Positions 1-5,797 are shown, counted from the first letter of the stretch. The stretch is DNA of 7,238 bases from Opitutaceae bacterium (GCA_031282705.1 JAITDF010000643.1:1-7238); one strand, 5' to 3'. Numbers and translations are program-made. Notes: generated from the sequence alone by a model not told the origin.

Positions 1-217
1 AAAAGCCTGCCAAAAGACTGGCTGCCGCGTAACATCAGTTTCTCTTTATCTTTTCGTCAGGAACGAGCAGGGAGTTCCGGGCGAAGCGGAAAGCCTGACA
101 GGAGAAAGAGGAAAGAGGAAAGAGAAAGATTCCGGCGGTGACATCACCTCCTGTCGCACCCTTCCCCCGCAACATAAGATTGACCGCCAGGACGCCGGCT
201 TATGTGGTCAGGCAATC
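1..217. promoter_or_regulatory. Leader region upstream of the first LacI-type gene
   Basis: No gene is visible here. The stretch holds a polypurine tract at about 101-129 made of imperfect AGGAAAG repeats. A nine-base inverted repeat pairs TTTCTCTTT (39-47) with AAAGAGAAA (119-127). Two small mutually exclusive hairpins share the same bases: GGAAC (60-64) with GTTCC (74-78), or TTCCG (75-79) with CGGAA (87-91). A further TGACC/GGTCA inverted repeat (181-185, 206-210) lies just before the start codon and could be an operator for the regulator itself. I see no convincing -35/-10 pair. TTGACC (180-185) followed 15 bases later by TATGTG (201-206) is poorly spaced and would leave almost no untranslated leader. 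The upstream neighbour is outside the window. Confidence 0.35.
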
Positions 218-1255
218 ATGGCAAAAGCGGTGACGATGAAGACAATCGCCCGGCAGGCGGGGGTGACGGAGGCGACGGTGTCGATGAGCCTCGCGAACAA
301 TTTCCGCATCCCCGAGAAAACCCGCGCGCGCATCCAGGCCATCGCCAAAAGGCTGGGCTACACGCCGCATCCCTACGTGTCGGCCCTGCTGCGCCTCCGC
401 CGCCAGGGCCGCGCGGTGAAGGACCGCCCCGTGCTGGCGCTCGTCAACGCGTTCGACCGCATCGACGGCTGGAAAAACGCCGAGGGGCCGACCATCCGGC
501 AGATGCGCGACGGCGCGATCGAACAGGCAGCGTTGCGCGGCTACAGGGCGGAGGAATTCTGGCTGCACCGCGACGACATGTCGCCGGAGCGTCTGAGCGA
601 GGTGCTGCGCGTCCGCGGCATCCGCGGGCTGCTGCTCAGCCCGCTCGCCGAGGGCGCCGCCACCCCGGCGTTGAAATGGGACTACTTTGCCAGCGTCTGC
701 CTGAGCGTGCCGCTCGCGCCGCTCACCATCACGACCGTCTGCAACGACCATTTCCTCTCGTGCCTGCGCACCGCGCGGGAATGCCACCGGCTGGGCTACC
801 GCCGCATGGGCCTGGTGCTGAGAAGAATGCACCGCGAACGTTTCCAGGGGCGCTGGGACGGCGGCATGCAGGTCGCGCCGTTGCTGCTGCCGGAAATCAA
901 GCTCGTGAAGACGCTGCTGCTCGAAACCTGGGATGCCGGGGAGGAGTTCGCCGCGTGGTTCCGGAGCGAGAAGCCCGAGGTCATCATCTCGCCCGGCGCG
1001 GAGTGGTTTCACCCGATGCTGGCCCGGATGGGTGTCGCCGTGCCGGGCGATGTCGGCCTTGCCGGGCTGGCCTGCTCGCGCATCGGGCACGAATGCAGCG
1101 GCGTGTATCAGGACGGCCGCGCCATCGGCGCCACGGCCATCGACACGCTGGTCGCGAAGGTGGAGCGCTTCGAGCACGGCCTGCCCGAACAGCCGGTGAA
1201 CATCATGCTTGAAAGCGTCTGGAACCCGGGAAAAACCCTGCGCGCGCTCTTTTGA
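218..1255 (+). CDS. LacI-family transcriptional regulator
   Basis: A 345-residue sugar-responsive repressor or activator of the LacI/GalR family, a cytoplasmic DNA-binding protein that normally acts as a dimer. Residues 8-27 form the LacI helix-turn-helix (TIARQAGVTEATVS). The linker RIPEKTRARIQAIAKRLGYTP and hinge follow at about 30-58, then a periplasmic-binding-protein-like sensor domain from about 70 to 335. The hinge keeps a leucine (L57) at the position equivalent to Leu56 of E. coli LacI. The recognition helix has Met23 where LacI has Arg22, so operator preference should differ from classical family members. The C-terminal block DGRAIGATAIDTLV is typical of the family. ATG at 218 is preferred: an AGG lies five bases upstream, though ATG 236 (MKTIARQAG) is also possible and would keep the whole helix-turn-helix. 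The gene ends convergently with a second LacI gene. Its target is unknown and may lie outside the window. Confidence 0.93.
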   Translation: MAKAVTMKTIARQAGVTEATVSMSLANNFRIPEKTRARIQAIAKRLGYTPHPYVSALLRLRRQGRAVKDRPVLALVNAFDRIDGWKNAEGPTIRQMRDGAIEQAALRGYRAEEFWLHRDDMSPERLSEVLRVRGIRGLLLSPLAEGAATPALKWDYFASVCLSVPLAPLTITTVCNDHFLSCLRTARECHRLGYRRMGLVLRRMHRERFQGRWDGGMQVAPLLLPEIKLVKTLLLETWDAGEEFAAWFRSEKPEVIISPGAEWFHPMLARMGVAVPGDVGLAGLACSRIGHECSGVYQDGRAIGATAIDTLVAKVERFEHGLPEQPVNIMLESVWNPGKTLRALF

Positions 1256-1310
1256 CCGCGGAATTTAGGTTAACTTATACTCAATACTTAAACTGGCGGC
1301 GAAGCCGACC

Positions 1311-1359
1311 CGCTGCCGCCCCTTCGGGGCTGAAACGCTGCGTCCCTCCGGGGTTGAAA
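1311..1359. repeat. Two-unit tandem hairpin repeat (25 + 24 bp)
   Basis: Unit A (1311-1335) and unit B (1336-1359) both begin CGCTGC and end TGAAA. They differ by one deleted base and three substitutions. Each contains a short hairpin: GCCCC-TTC-GGGGC in A (1318-1330) and GTCCC-TCC-GGGGT in B (1342-1354). Two of the three differences are C to T changes in the stem that turn G-C pairs into G-T wobble pairs, so folding is kept; the third lies in the loop. Hairpins of the CCCCGAAGGGG type recur in intergenic DNA of Planctomycetes and Verrucomicrobia (recollection, not checked here). Confidence 0.6.
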
Positions 1360-1424
1360 AGGTCACCCGCGGTCTCCGCTTCGCGGTGGCGCGATGTGAA
1401 ATCCATTCAAAACAGCGGGGAACC

Positions 1425-1445
1425 AAAACGCATGACTCTCGTCAT
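1425..1445 (-). terminator. Possible terminator of the minus-strand LacI gene
   Basis: Read on the minus strand, ATGAC (1445-1441) and GTCAT (1436-1432) form a perfect five-base stem closed by GAGA, a GNRA-type tetraloop. GCG and a run of four T (1428-1425) follow. It lies about 58 bases past the stop codon of the minus-strand regulator. The stem is short and the T run weak, so it could equally be a processing hairpin. Confidence 0.25.
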
Positions 1446-1484
1446 CGCGCGCGGGGGCGGGCCGGGCCGGGAGGGAGGCGCGCG
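1446..1484 (+). other. G-quadruplex motif framed by CGCGCG arms
   Basis: Five G runs (1453-1457, 1459-1461, 1464-1466, 1469-1471, 1473-1475) are separated by only one or two bases, which meets the strict G-quadruplex rule on the plus strand. Self-complementary CGCGCG stretches flank them (1446-1451 and 1479-1484) and could pair to close a hairpin around the G tract. It sits between two convergent genes, in the 3' untranslated part of the upstream gene's transcript. Confidence 0.6.
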
Positions 1485-1503
1485 GTTTGTATTCAAATAC
1501 CAA

Positions 1504-2529
1504 CTACGGCTCGGCGAGCACCGGCTGGATGTTCAGCCGGACGCCGCGCCCTTCGGCCTCCGGGTTGTTGATGACGCGGCAAAGCATTTCGAAGGCCTGC
1601 GCGCCCATCATGTCGGTGCCGATATCAATGCTCGCCGGTCGCGGATCGAGTCCGGCGAGATACGTGAATTCGTTGCCAAAGCTCACGATCGTTACGTCCT
1701 TGCCGATTTTCACCCCGCACTTGTTCAGGATCGGGTAGAGATACGCCGTGATCGCATCGTCGGGGCAAAACAGCCCGGTCGGACGCGGACTCGACGCGAG
1801 CCACTGATCGACGAGCGGTTTGAGAATGGCTTCGCACCATTGGTGCGGCTTGAGCGAGTCTTTTGGAACAAGGCGGCCCGTGTAACGCACGGTCTTTTTG
1901 CCGAGGATGGTTGCGTATGCCGTAAACGCGTGCAGGCGCACGTCCATCACGTGGTGCTCATACGGGTAAAACGCCCCCAGATATTCGTGTCCGCGCTCGA
2001 TCAGGTAACGTGCCGCGAGTTGCCCCGCGTCTTCGTTGCCCGGCATGACCATGTTGAGGGGGAGCTTTGGGTGCGATGCGATCCACACGGTGGGCACCCC
2101 CTTCAACATTTCGGCCACGGCCTCGGAGATTTTTTCACCATAAACCAACACGCCCGCCACCCGCCCTTTCTTGATGCACGGCGGCAGCAGCGCCGGCTCG
2201 TTGCCAAACGCCACAACAACATCGAAACCGTGACGGGCGGCGGTTCTTACGACGGCGCGCAGTTGTTGTTCGTATAATTCAGCCGTGCTCAAAAAATTAT
2301 CGCCAGTCTGCAGCAGGCAGATTGTGCCGTTGGCACGAGGGAGGACTCCCTGGGCCGCCGCCGAGCGCGCACGGCGACGCGGCGTTTCCCCGGACTTGCA
2401 AACGATTGCCTCGATTGTTTTCCGCTTGGCCTCCGACACGCCAGAAAGCCCGTTCAATGCACGTGAAACTGTGGCCGTTGAAACACCGGCCATGCGAGCG
2501 ATTTTTTCCAAAGAGATGGTTTTGCCCAT
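1504..2529 (-). CDS. LacI-family regulator, divergent from the oxidoreductase operon
   Basis: A 341-residue LacI/GalR-family regulator. Residues 5-25 form the helix-turn-helix (ISLEKIARMAGVSTATVSRAL), with Arg23 matching LacI Arg22. The sensor domain runs from about 68 to 336 and shows the usual family blocks: a GNEDAGQLAARYLIERGHEY segment at 164-183, FCPDDA at 254-259, DVTIVSFGN at 278-286 and GTDMMGAQAFEML at 304-316. The hinge is unusual: the normal LGY...L pattern reads SGETPRRRARSAAAQ (46-60), with Ala57 in place of the leucine that LacI-type hinge helices insert into the minor groove. ATG at 2529 is chosen over TTG at 2535 because TTG is a rare start; neither has a clear ribosome site. 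Divergence from the operon at 2869 makes this its most likely regulator, sensing a sugar or keto-sugar product (inference). Confidence 0.94.
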   Translation of the reverse strand: MGKTISLEKIARMAGVSTATVSRALNGLSGVSEAKRKTIEAIVCKSGETPRRRARSAAAQGVLPRANGTICLLQTGDNFLSTAELYEQQLRAVVRTAARHGFDVVVAFGNEPALLPPCIKKGRVAGVLVYGEKISEAVAEMLKGVPTVWIASHPKLPLNMVMPGNEDAGQLAARYLIERGHEYLGAFYPYEHHVMDVRLHAFTAYATILGKKTVRYTGRLVPKDSLKPHQWCEAILKPLVDQWLASSPRPTGLFCPDDAITAYLYPILNKCGVKIGKDVTIVSFGNEFTYLAGLDPRPASIDIGTDMMGAQAFEMLCRVINNPEAEGRGVRLNIQPVLAEP

Positions 2530-2542
2530 GGACAAGACGGGA

Positions 2543-2559
2543 TTCTGTAATTACCAGAA
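2543..2559. promoter_or_regulatory. Candidate operator upstream of minus-strand LacI gene
   Basis: TTCTG and CAGAA form a perfect inverted repeat with a seven-base centre. The inner GTAATTAC (2547-2554) is itself an eight-base palindrome. It lies 14-30 bases before the regulator's ATG, where a bound repressor would block its own transcription. The odd-length symmetry and lack of a central CG are not typical of LacI-family operators, so autoregulation is only a possibility. Confidence 0.3.
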
Positions 2560-2732
2560 CTGAAAGGGCAATGAAAAAGGTTACCCGCTGCTCCCTAATT
2601 GCTTAAAAAGCAGGAGATGCAGGGCCGGAAAACTGGAAAACGTAAAAACCATGGAATCCAGAATACCTTCGGATCTTTTGTTTTTTCCTCTGTGCGCCGG
2701 ATTCCGCTGTGCCTTTGCGGACACTTCCTTAC

Positions 2733-2752
2733 GGCAAATTTTGACAGTTGCC
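2733..2752. promoter_or_regulatory. Inverted repeat around a consensus -35 box
   Basis: GGCAA (2733-2737) and TTGCC (2748-2752) flank ten bases containing TTGACA (2741-2746), an exact sigma-70 -35 hexamer. A protein bound here would mask that box. Seven of ten base positions are symmetric across the 20-bp site. No good -10 hexamer lies 16-18 bases downstream (TCAGAA at 2764-2769 is poor), so promoter activity is uncertain. Confidence 0.35.
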
Positions 2753-2785
2753 AATGCTTAATTTCAGAAAAATTATCTTTTTTGC

Positions 2786-2814
2786 TTGACGCAATTACTT
2801 TTTCGATTTAGCGA
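2786..2814 (+). promoter_or_regulatory. Possible promoter of the oxidoreductase operon
   Basis: TTGACG (2786-2791) matches five of six bases of the -35 consensus. With a 17-base spacer the -10 position is TAGCGA (2809-2814), which is a weak match. The start codon follows 55 bases later. A TTCG...CGAA inverted repeat (2802-2805, 2812-2815) overlaps the -10 position. The placement is sensible but the -10 is poor. Confidence 0.3.
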
Positions 2815-2833
2815 ATCATTCCATTACAAGCAG

Positions 2834-2887
2834 CACCAGTGTTTTTCTAATCCTTAAATTCTCCTCGTATGAAACCAACACCAGTGT
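2834..2887. repeat. CACCAGTGT direct repeat straddling the start codon
   Basis: The nine-base sequence CACCAGTGT occurs at 2834-2842 and again at 2879-2887, 45 bases apart and on either side of the ATG at 2869. Its core CAC-CA-GTG is a near-palindrome, and the second copy extends to ACAC-CA-GTGT. Paired sites of this kind could bind a dimeric regulator, but chance repetition cannot be excluded. Confidence 0.3.
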
Positions 2888-4263
2888 CCTCCCCCGCCGG
2901 CATCAGCCGGCGTAATTTCATCAATGCCGCCACCGCCGCCACCGCGACAATCGCACTCGGCGCGCCCTTCATTTCGCGCGCCTGGGCCGCGGCTGGCGCG
3001 AAGTCGCCCTACCGGAATCTCATCCCCGCCACGCGCAAAGTCCGGCTCGCCTGCATCGGTGCCGGCGGGCGGGGCTACTCCGATCTCACCGGTCTTGCCA
3101 ATGCCGGTGCGGAAATCGTCGGCCTTTGCGATGTGCATTTCTCCCGCGCCTCGCGCGCCTTCTACGAACACCCGAACGTCGCGCGCTACCGGGATTTCCG
3201 GCAAATGCTCGACGAAATGGGCGGCAAGATCGACGCCGTTTGCGTCGCCACGCCTGATCACATGCATTTTCCCGCCGCGCTTATGGCCATTGAACGCGGC
3301 AAGCATGTTTACGTCGAAAAACCTCTCACGCACACCATCGGCGAGGCGCGCATCCTGAAAGCCGCCGCCAAAAAGCACTGCGTCGTCACCCAGATGGGCA
3401 ATCAAGGCCACGCCAACGAGGGCACGCGCCTCGCGAAGGAGTGGATCGAGGCCGGCGTCATTGGCCATGTGCGCGAAGTCCATGGCTGGACCGACCGCCC
3501 CGTCTGGCCGCAAGCCATCCCTTGGCCCGGCAAGGACACCAGGGAAACGAAAGACGACCCCGCCACGCTCGACTGGAACCTGTGGCTTGGCGTCGCGCCC
3601 GCCCGCGAATACATTCCCAACATTGCCCCGTTCAATTGGCGCGGTTTCTGGGACTACGGCTGCGGCGCGCTCGGCGACATGGGCTGCCACACCATGGACG
3701 CGCCATACTGGGCGCTCAACCTCGCTGGCGATTGCAAAGTCACCGCCGACCAGGAAGGCGGCACCGTGGTCTGCGGTCCGAAAGCCTCCACCATCACCTA
3801 CGAATTCCCCGCGCGCGGCTCACTGCCGCCGGTCAAATATGTCTGGCATGACGGCGGGCGCATCCCGTCCGCTCCCGTGGAACTCGGCGCAGACGGCAAA
3901 CTCAGCGAGGGAGGCACGCTCTATTTCGGCGACAAAGGCATCCTGTATTCGCCCGACGACTATGGCGCCGCCATCAAGCTCCTGCCCGAGTCGCGCATGA
4001 AAGAATTCACCCATCGTCCTCCGAAAAAATACGACCGCGTGCCCAAGGCCAATCCTCACCGCGAATGGCTCGCCGCCATCCAAGGCGGTCCCGTGCCCGG
4101 TTCCAACATTGCGGACCACTCCGCCGGGCTCACCGAGTTCGTCTTGCTCGGCAATCTCGCCCTGCGCGCCGGCAAACCCATCCATTGGGATTCCACCCGC
4201 GGCGTCTGCGCCGGTCTGCCCGAAACCCAAATCCTCATCCAGAAAAACTACCGTGTTTATTAA
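2869..4263 (+). CDS. Tat-exported Gfo/Idh/MocA-family oxidoreductase
   Basis: A 464-residue NAD(P)-dependent sugar oxidoreductase predicted to act outside the cytoplasm. The N-terminus has a twin-arginine signal, SRRNFI at 13-18, followed by an Ala-rich hydrophobic stretch and a likely cleavage site near AWA (38-40). The Rossmann fold starts at 57 (KVRLACIGAGGRG, glycine motif 64-69). ATPDHMH (127-133) and EKP (150-152, Lys151 being the usual catalytic lysine) follow. The C-terminal domain carries DWNLWLG (235-241), FWDYG and GDMGCH (269-274), as in the secreted Planctomycete/Verrucomicrobia branch. Length is normal for that branch. Family members oxidise or reduce sugar hydroxyls, some acting at C3 of glycosides; related GH109 enzymes use the same fold to hydrolyse N-acetylgalactosaminides, an alternative role. 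The stop is 13 bp before the next gene, indicating an operon. No Shine-Dalgarno precedes the ATG; the Tat signal fixes the start. Confidence 0.95.
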   Translation: MKPTPVSSPAGISRRNFINAATAATATIALGAPFISRAWAAAGAKSPYRNLIPATRKVRLACIGAGGRGYSDLTGLANAGAEIVGLCDVHFSRASRAFYEHPNVARYRDFRQMLDEMGGKIDAVCVATPDHMHFPAALMAIERGKHVYVEKPLTHTIGEARILKAAAKKHCVVTQMGNQGHANEGTRLAKEWIEAGVIGHVREVHGWTDRPVWPQAIPWPGKDTRETKDDPATLDWNLWLGVAPAREYIPNIAPFNWRGFWDYGCGALGDMGCHTMDAPYWALNLAGDCKVTADQEGGTVVCGPKASTITYEFPARGSLPPVKYVWHDGGRIPSAPVELGADGKLSEGGTLYFGDKGILYSPDDYGAAIKLLPESRMKEFTHRPPKKYDRVPKANPHREWLAAIQGGPVPGSNIADHSAGLTEFVLLGNLALRAGKPIHWDSTRGVCAGLPETQILIQKNYRVY

Positions 4264-4265
4264 GG
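4261..4265 (+). promoter_or_regulatory. Ribosome binding site TAAGG deciding the start at 4277
   Basis: TAAGG, which includes the TAA stop of the upstream gene, matches the 5' half of the full TAAGGAGG site. Aligned this way, ATG 4277 is eight bases past the end of the site, which is near optimal. ATG 4268 would overlap it. This favours the nearer-consensus signal peptide start MKKTL at 4277. Confidence 0.5.
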
Positions 4266-4276
4266 CCATGCACCCC

Positions 4277-5797
4277 ATGAAAAAAACTCTATCCGCCACA
4301 ATCGCCTTCGCCGCCGCATGCGCTGCGTCCGTCGCCGCCCCGTCCGGCGGCATCGAACCCGGGCTGCAAGCCCGCACCTTTCGCAACATCACGCTTGCCG
4401 AGGCGCTCGACCGCGCCGTTGCGATGAAAATCAAAAACGTCCAGGCCTGCGGCGGGCAGAAAATCTCGCCCGAAAACGACGAAAAATTCGACCACAACAT
4501 GAGTGAGGCCGCGAAAGCCGCGGTGCGCGCCCTCTTCGAGACGCGCGGACTCAAGCTCGCCAGCTACGGCGTCGTCACCGGCAAAAATGAGGACGATTGG
4601 CGCAAAATCTTCGCCTTCGCCAGGGAGATGGGCCTGCTCGACATCGCCACCGAACCCATGCCCGAGGACATGCCCCTTGTCGCGAAGCTCTCCGACGAGA
4701 CAGGCGTCAACGTCGCCATCCACAACCACCCGCCCCCGGCGCGCTGCCACGACCCCGAAGCCGCCCTCGCCGCCGCCAGGCCCTATGGCAAAAACATCGG
4801 CCTGTGCGCCGACACCGGCCACTGGGCGCGCAGCGGCCATGACCCTGCCGCCACGCTCCGCAAAGCCGGGGGCCGCATCATTTCACTCCACCTCAAAGAC
4901 CTCACCGAACGCGGAGTGAAAACCGCGCACGACATGCCTTGGGGCACCGGCGCCTCCGACGCCGCGCTGCAAATCCTCGAACTGCGCCGTCAGGGATTCC
5001 GGGGTATCGTTTACATGGAATACGAATGCGTCGTGCCGCAGAAGCAACTCGACGCCGAGACTGCCGCGTGCGCCGACTGGTTCCGCCGCGCCATCGTCGC
5101 AAGCGACGACGATCTGCGCGCCGGACGCGTGCTCCCCGCCGGCTACGTTGACGAAAAAAACGTCGGCCTGGAATGGGCCGGCAAACGCGGCTCCAAATCC
5201 GAACGCTGGCCCGCCCCGCAACCTCTCTTCGCCGCCGACCTCTCCAACGCCGACATGAAACCCGGCGCATGGGAATACCAGGACGGCATCCTCAGTGCCA
5301 AAGGCGGAGGCGACATCTGGACAAAGGAAAGCTACGGAGATTTTGCGTTAAACCTCGATTTCCGCTGTGAGGAAAAAAGCAACAGCGGCGTCTTCCTGCG
5401 ATGCAGCGACATCGTGGACTGGCTGCATAGTGCGATCGAAGTGCAAATCCTGCAGGGCGACACGCCCTCGGACAAGGGGCTTGCCGGCGCCATCTGCGAC
5501 ATCGCCGCGCCGAGCCGCCAAGTCGATATTGAGCCGGGCAGGTGGTATCACTTCACAATCATCGCCCAAGGCCGGAAAATCCAAGTCGCCATCGACGGCG
5601 AGCGCGTGATAAACATCGACCTCTCACAGTGGAAGGAAGCCGGAGAAAACCCGGACGGCACGAAAAACAAATTCAGGAAAGCATATGCCGGGATGTCAAA
5701 GGAAGGCCGCATCGGCCTGCAATATCACAGGCACCCGCCCGTCTTCTTCCGCAACCTCGTTGTCGAGCGCATTGAGGCCGCCACGGAAAAGAAATGA
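4277..5797 (+). CDS. Exported fusion: xylose-isomerase-like TIM barrel + DUF1080 domain
   Basis: A 506-residue two-domain protein with a Sec signal peptide (MKKTLSATIAFAAACAASVA, cleaved about residue 20). Residues 27-275 are a sugar phosphate isomerase/epimerase (AP-endonuclease-2-like) TIM barrel. Likely metal or catalytic positions are Glu126 (TEPMPE), His149/His151 (HNH), Asp179 and His182 (CADTGH), His205 (SLHLKD) and Glu248/Glu250 (MEYE). After a linker (about 276-315), residues 316-500 form a DUF1080 / 3-keto-disaccharide hydrolase beta-sandwich, with LFAADLS, WTKESYGDFALNLDF (348-362), NSGVFLR (369-375) and IEVQIL (387-392). DUF1080 proteins cleave glycosides already oxidised at C3, and isomerase-like TIM barrels act in the same pathways. 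The pairing with the preceding oxidoreductase therefore suggests periplasmic oxidation followed by keto-glycoside cleavage and rearrangement (inference). Substrate and exact steps are unknown. Confidence 0.93.
   Translation: MKKTLSATIAFAAACAASVAAPSGGIEPGLQARTFRNITLAEALDRAVAMKIKNVQACGGQKISPENDEKFDHNMSEAAKAAVRALFETRGLKLASYGVVTGKNEDDWRKIFAFAREMGLLDIATEPMPEDMPLVAKLSDETGVNVAIHNHPPPARCHDPEAALAAARPYGKNIGLCADTGHWARSGHDPAATLRKAGGRIISLHLKDLTERGVKTAHDMPWGTGASDAALQILELRRQGFRGIVYMEYECVVPQKQLDAETAACADWFRRAIVASDDDLRAGRVLPAGYVDEKNVGLEWAGKRGSKSERWPAPQPLFAADLSNADMKPGAWEYQDGILSAKGGGDIWTKESYGDFALNLDFRCEEKSNSGVFLRCSDIVDWLHSAIEVQILQGDTPSDKGLAGAICDIAAPSRQVDIEPGRWYHFTIIAQGRKIQVAIDGERVINIDLSQWKEAGENPDGTKNKFRKAYAGMSKEGRIGLQYHRHPPVFFRNLVVERIEAATEKK

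Larger units (their letters stand above)
1256..1503. other. Convergent intergenic region rich in secondary structure
   Basis: This 248-bp gap separates the 3' ends of two convergent LacI-type genes and carries no credible gene. It begins AT-rich (1261-1292), then holds a run of small GC hairpins. These are CGGC-GAA-GCCG (1297-1307), two units of a tandem repeat (1311-1359), and CCGC-TTC-GCGG (1376-1386). An ATGAC/GTCAT hairpin (1432-1445) and a G-run cluster framed by CGCGCG (1446-1484) follow. An AT-rich hairpin GTATT-CA-AATAC (1489-1500) lies next to the minus-strand stop codon. The likely role is transcription termination and separation of the two genes; the repeated hairpins may also be a dispersed genomic element. 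Confidence 0.6.
2530..2868. promoter_or_regulatory. Divergent control region between LacI gene and oxidoreductase operon
   Basis: This 339-bp AT-richer gap must hold the promoters of both divergent genes. From left to right it shows an inverted repeat near the regulator start (2543-2559) and a TGCTT-AAA-AAGCA hairpin (2600-2612). A long-range GGAATCC/GGATTCC pair (2653-2659, 2699-2705) spans a T-rich tract (2676-2686). A GGCAA/TTGCC inverted repeat surrounds a consensus TTGACA (2733-2752). A second TTGACG box lies at 2786-2791. A near-palindrome CACCAGTGT at 2834-2842 recurs just inside the downstream gene. No Shine-Dalgarno sequence precedes the ATG at 2869. Short open frames here look non-coding. 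Confidence 0.6.

Noticed and set aside
200..1177. Long open frame on the minus strand opposite the first LacI gene (325 codons)
   Set aside because: It is an antisense shadow in GC-rich DNA. The plus-strand frame has clear LacI-family domains and the antisense product has no recognisable motif and a biased Ala/Arg/His composition.
1252..2277. Long plus-strand open frame opposite the second LacI gene (341 codons)
   Set aside because: The minus strand encodes a complete LacI-family protein; the plus frame has no family features and runs through the intergenic hairpins.
2545..2552. CTGTAATT shared between the regulator's upstream region and the receptor promoter zone (6071-6078)
   Set aside because: An eight-base match between two 300-base regions is expected by chance, and the palindromic extension seen at the first site is absent at the second.
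2653..2686. Possible plus-strand terminator: ATCC/GGAT stem followed by a T-rich tract
   Set aside because: The stem is only four base pairs with an eleven-base loop and there is no rightward gene upstream that would need it.
2599..2811. Small plus-strand frame of 70 codons in the divergent control region
   Set aside because: TTG start, no ribosome site, no recognisable protein features, and it covers promoter-like AT-rich DNA.
4109..4276. Upstream extension of the fusion protein frame into the oxidoreductase gene
   Set aside because: It would bury the Sec signal peptide internally and overlap 155 bases of a well-conserved coding region. The signal peptide and TAAGG site support the start at 4277.
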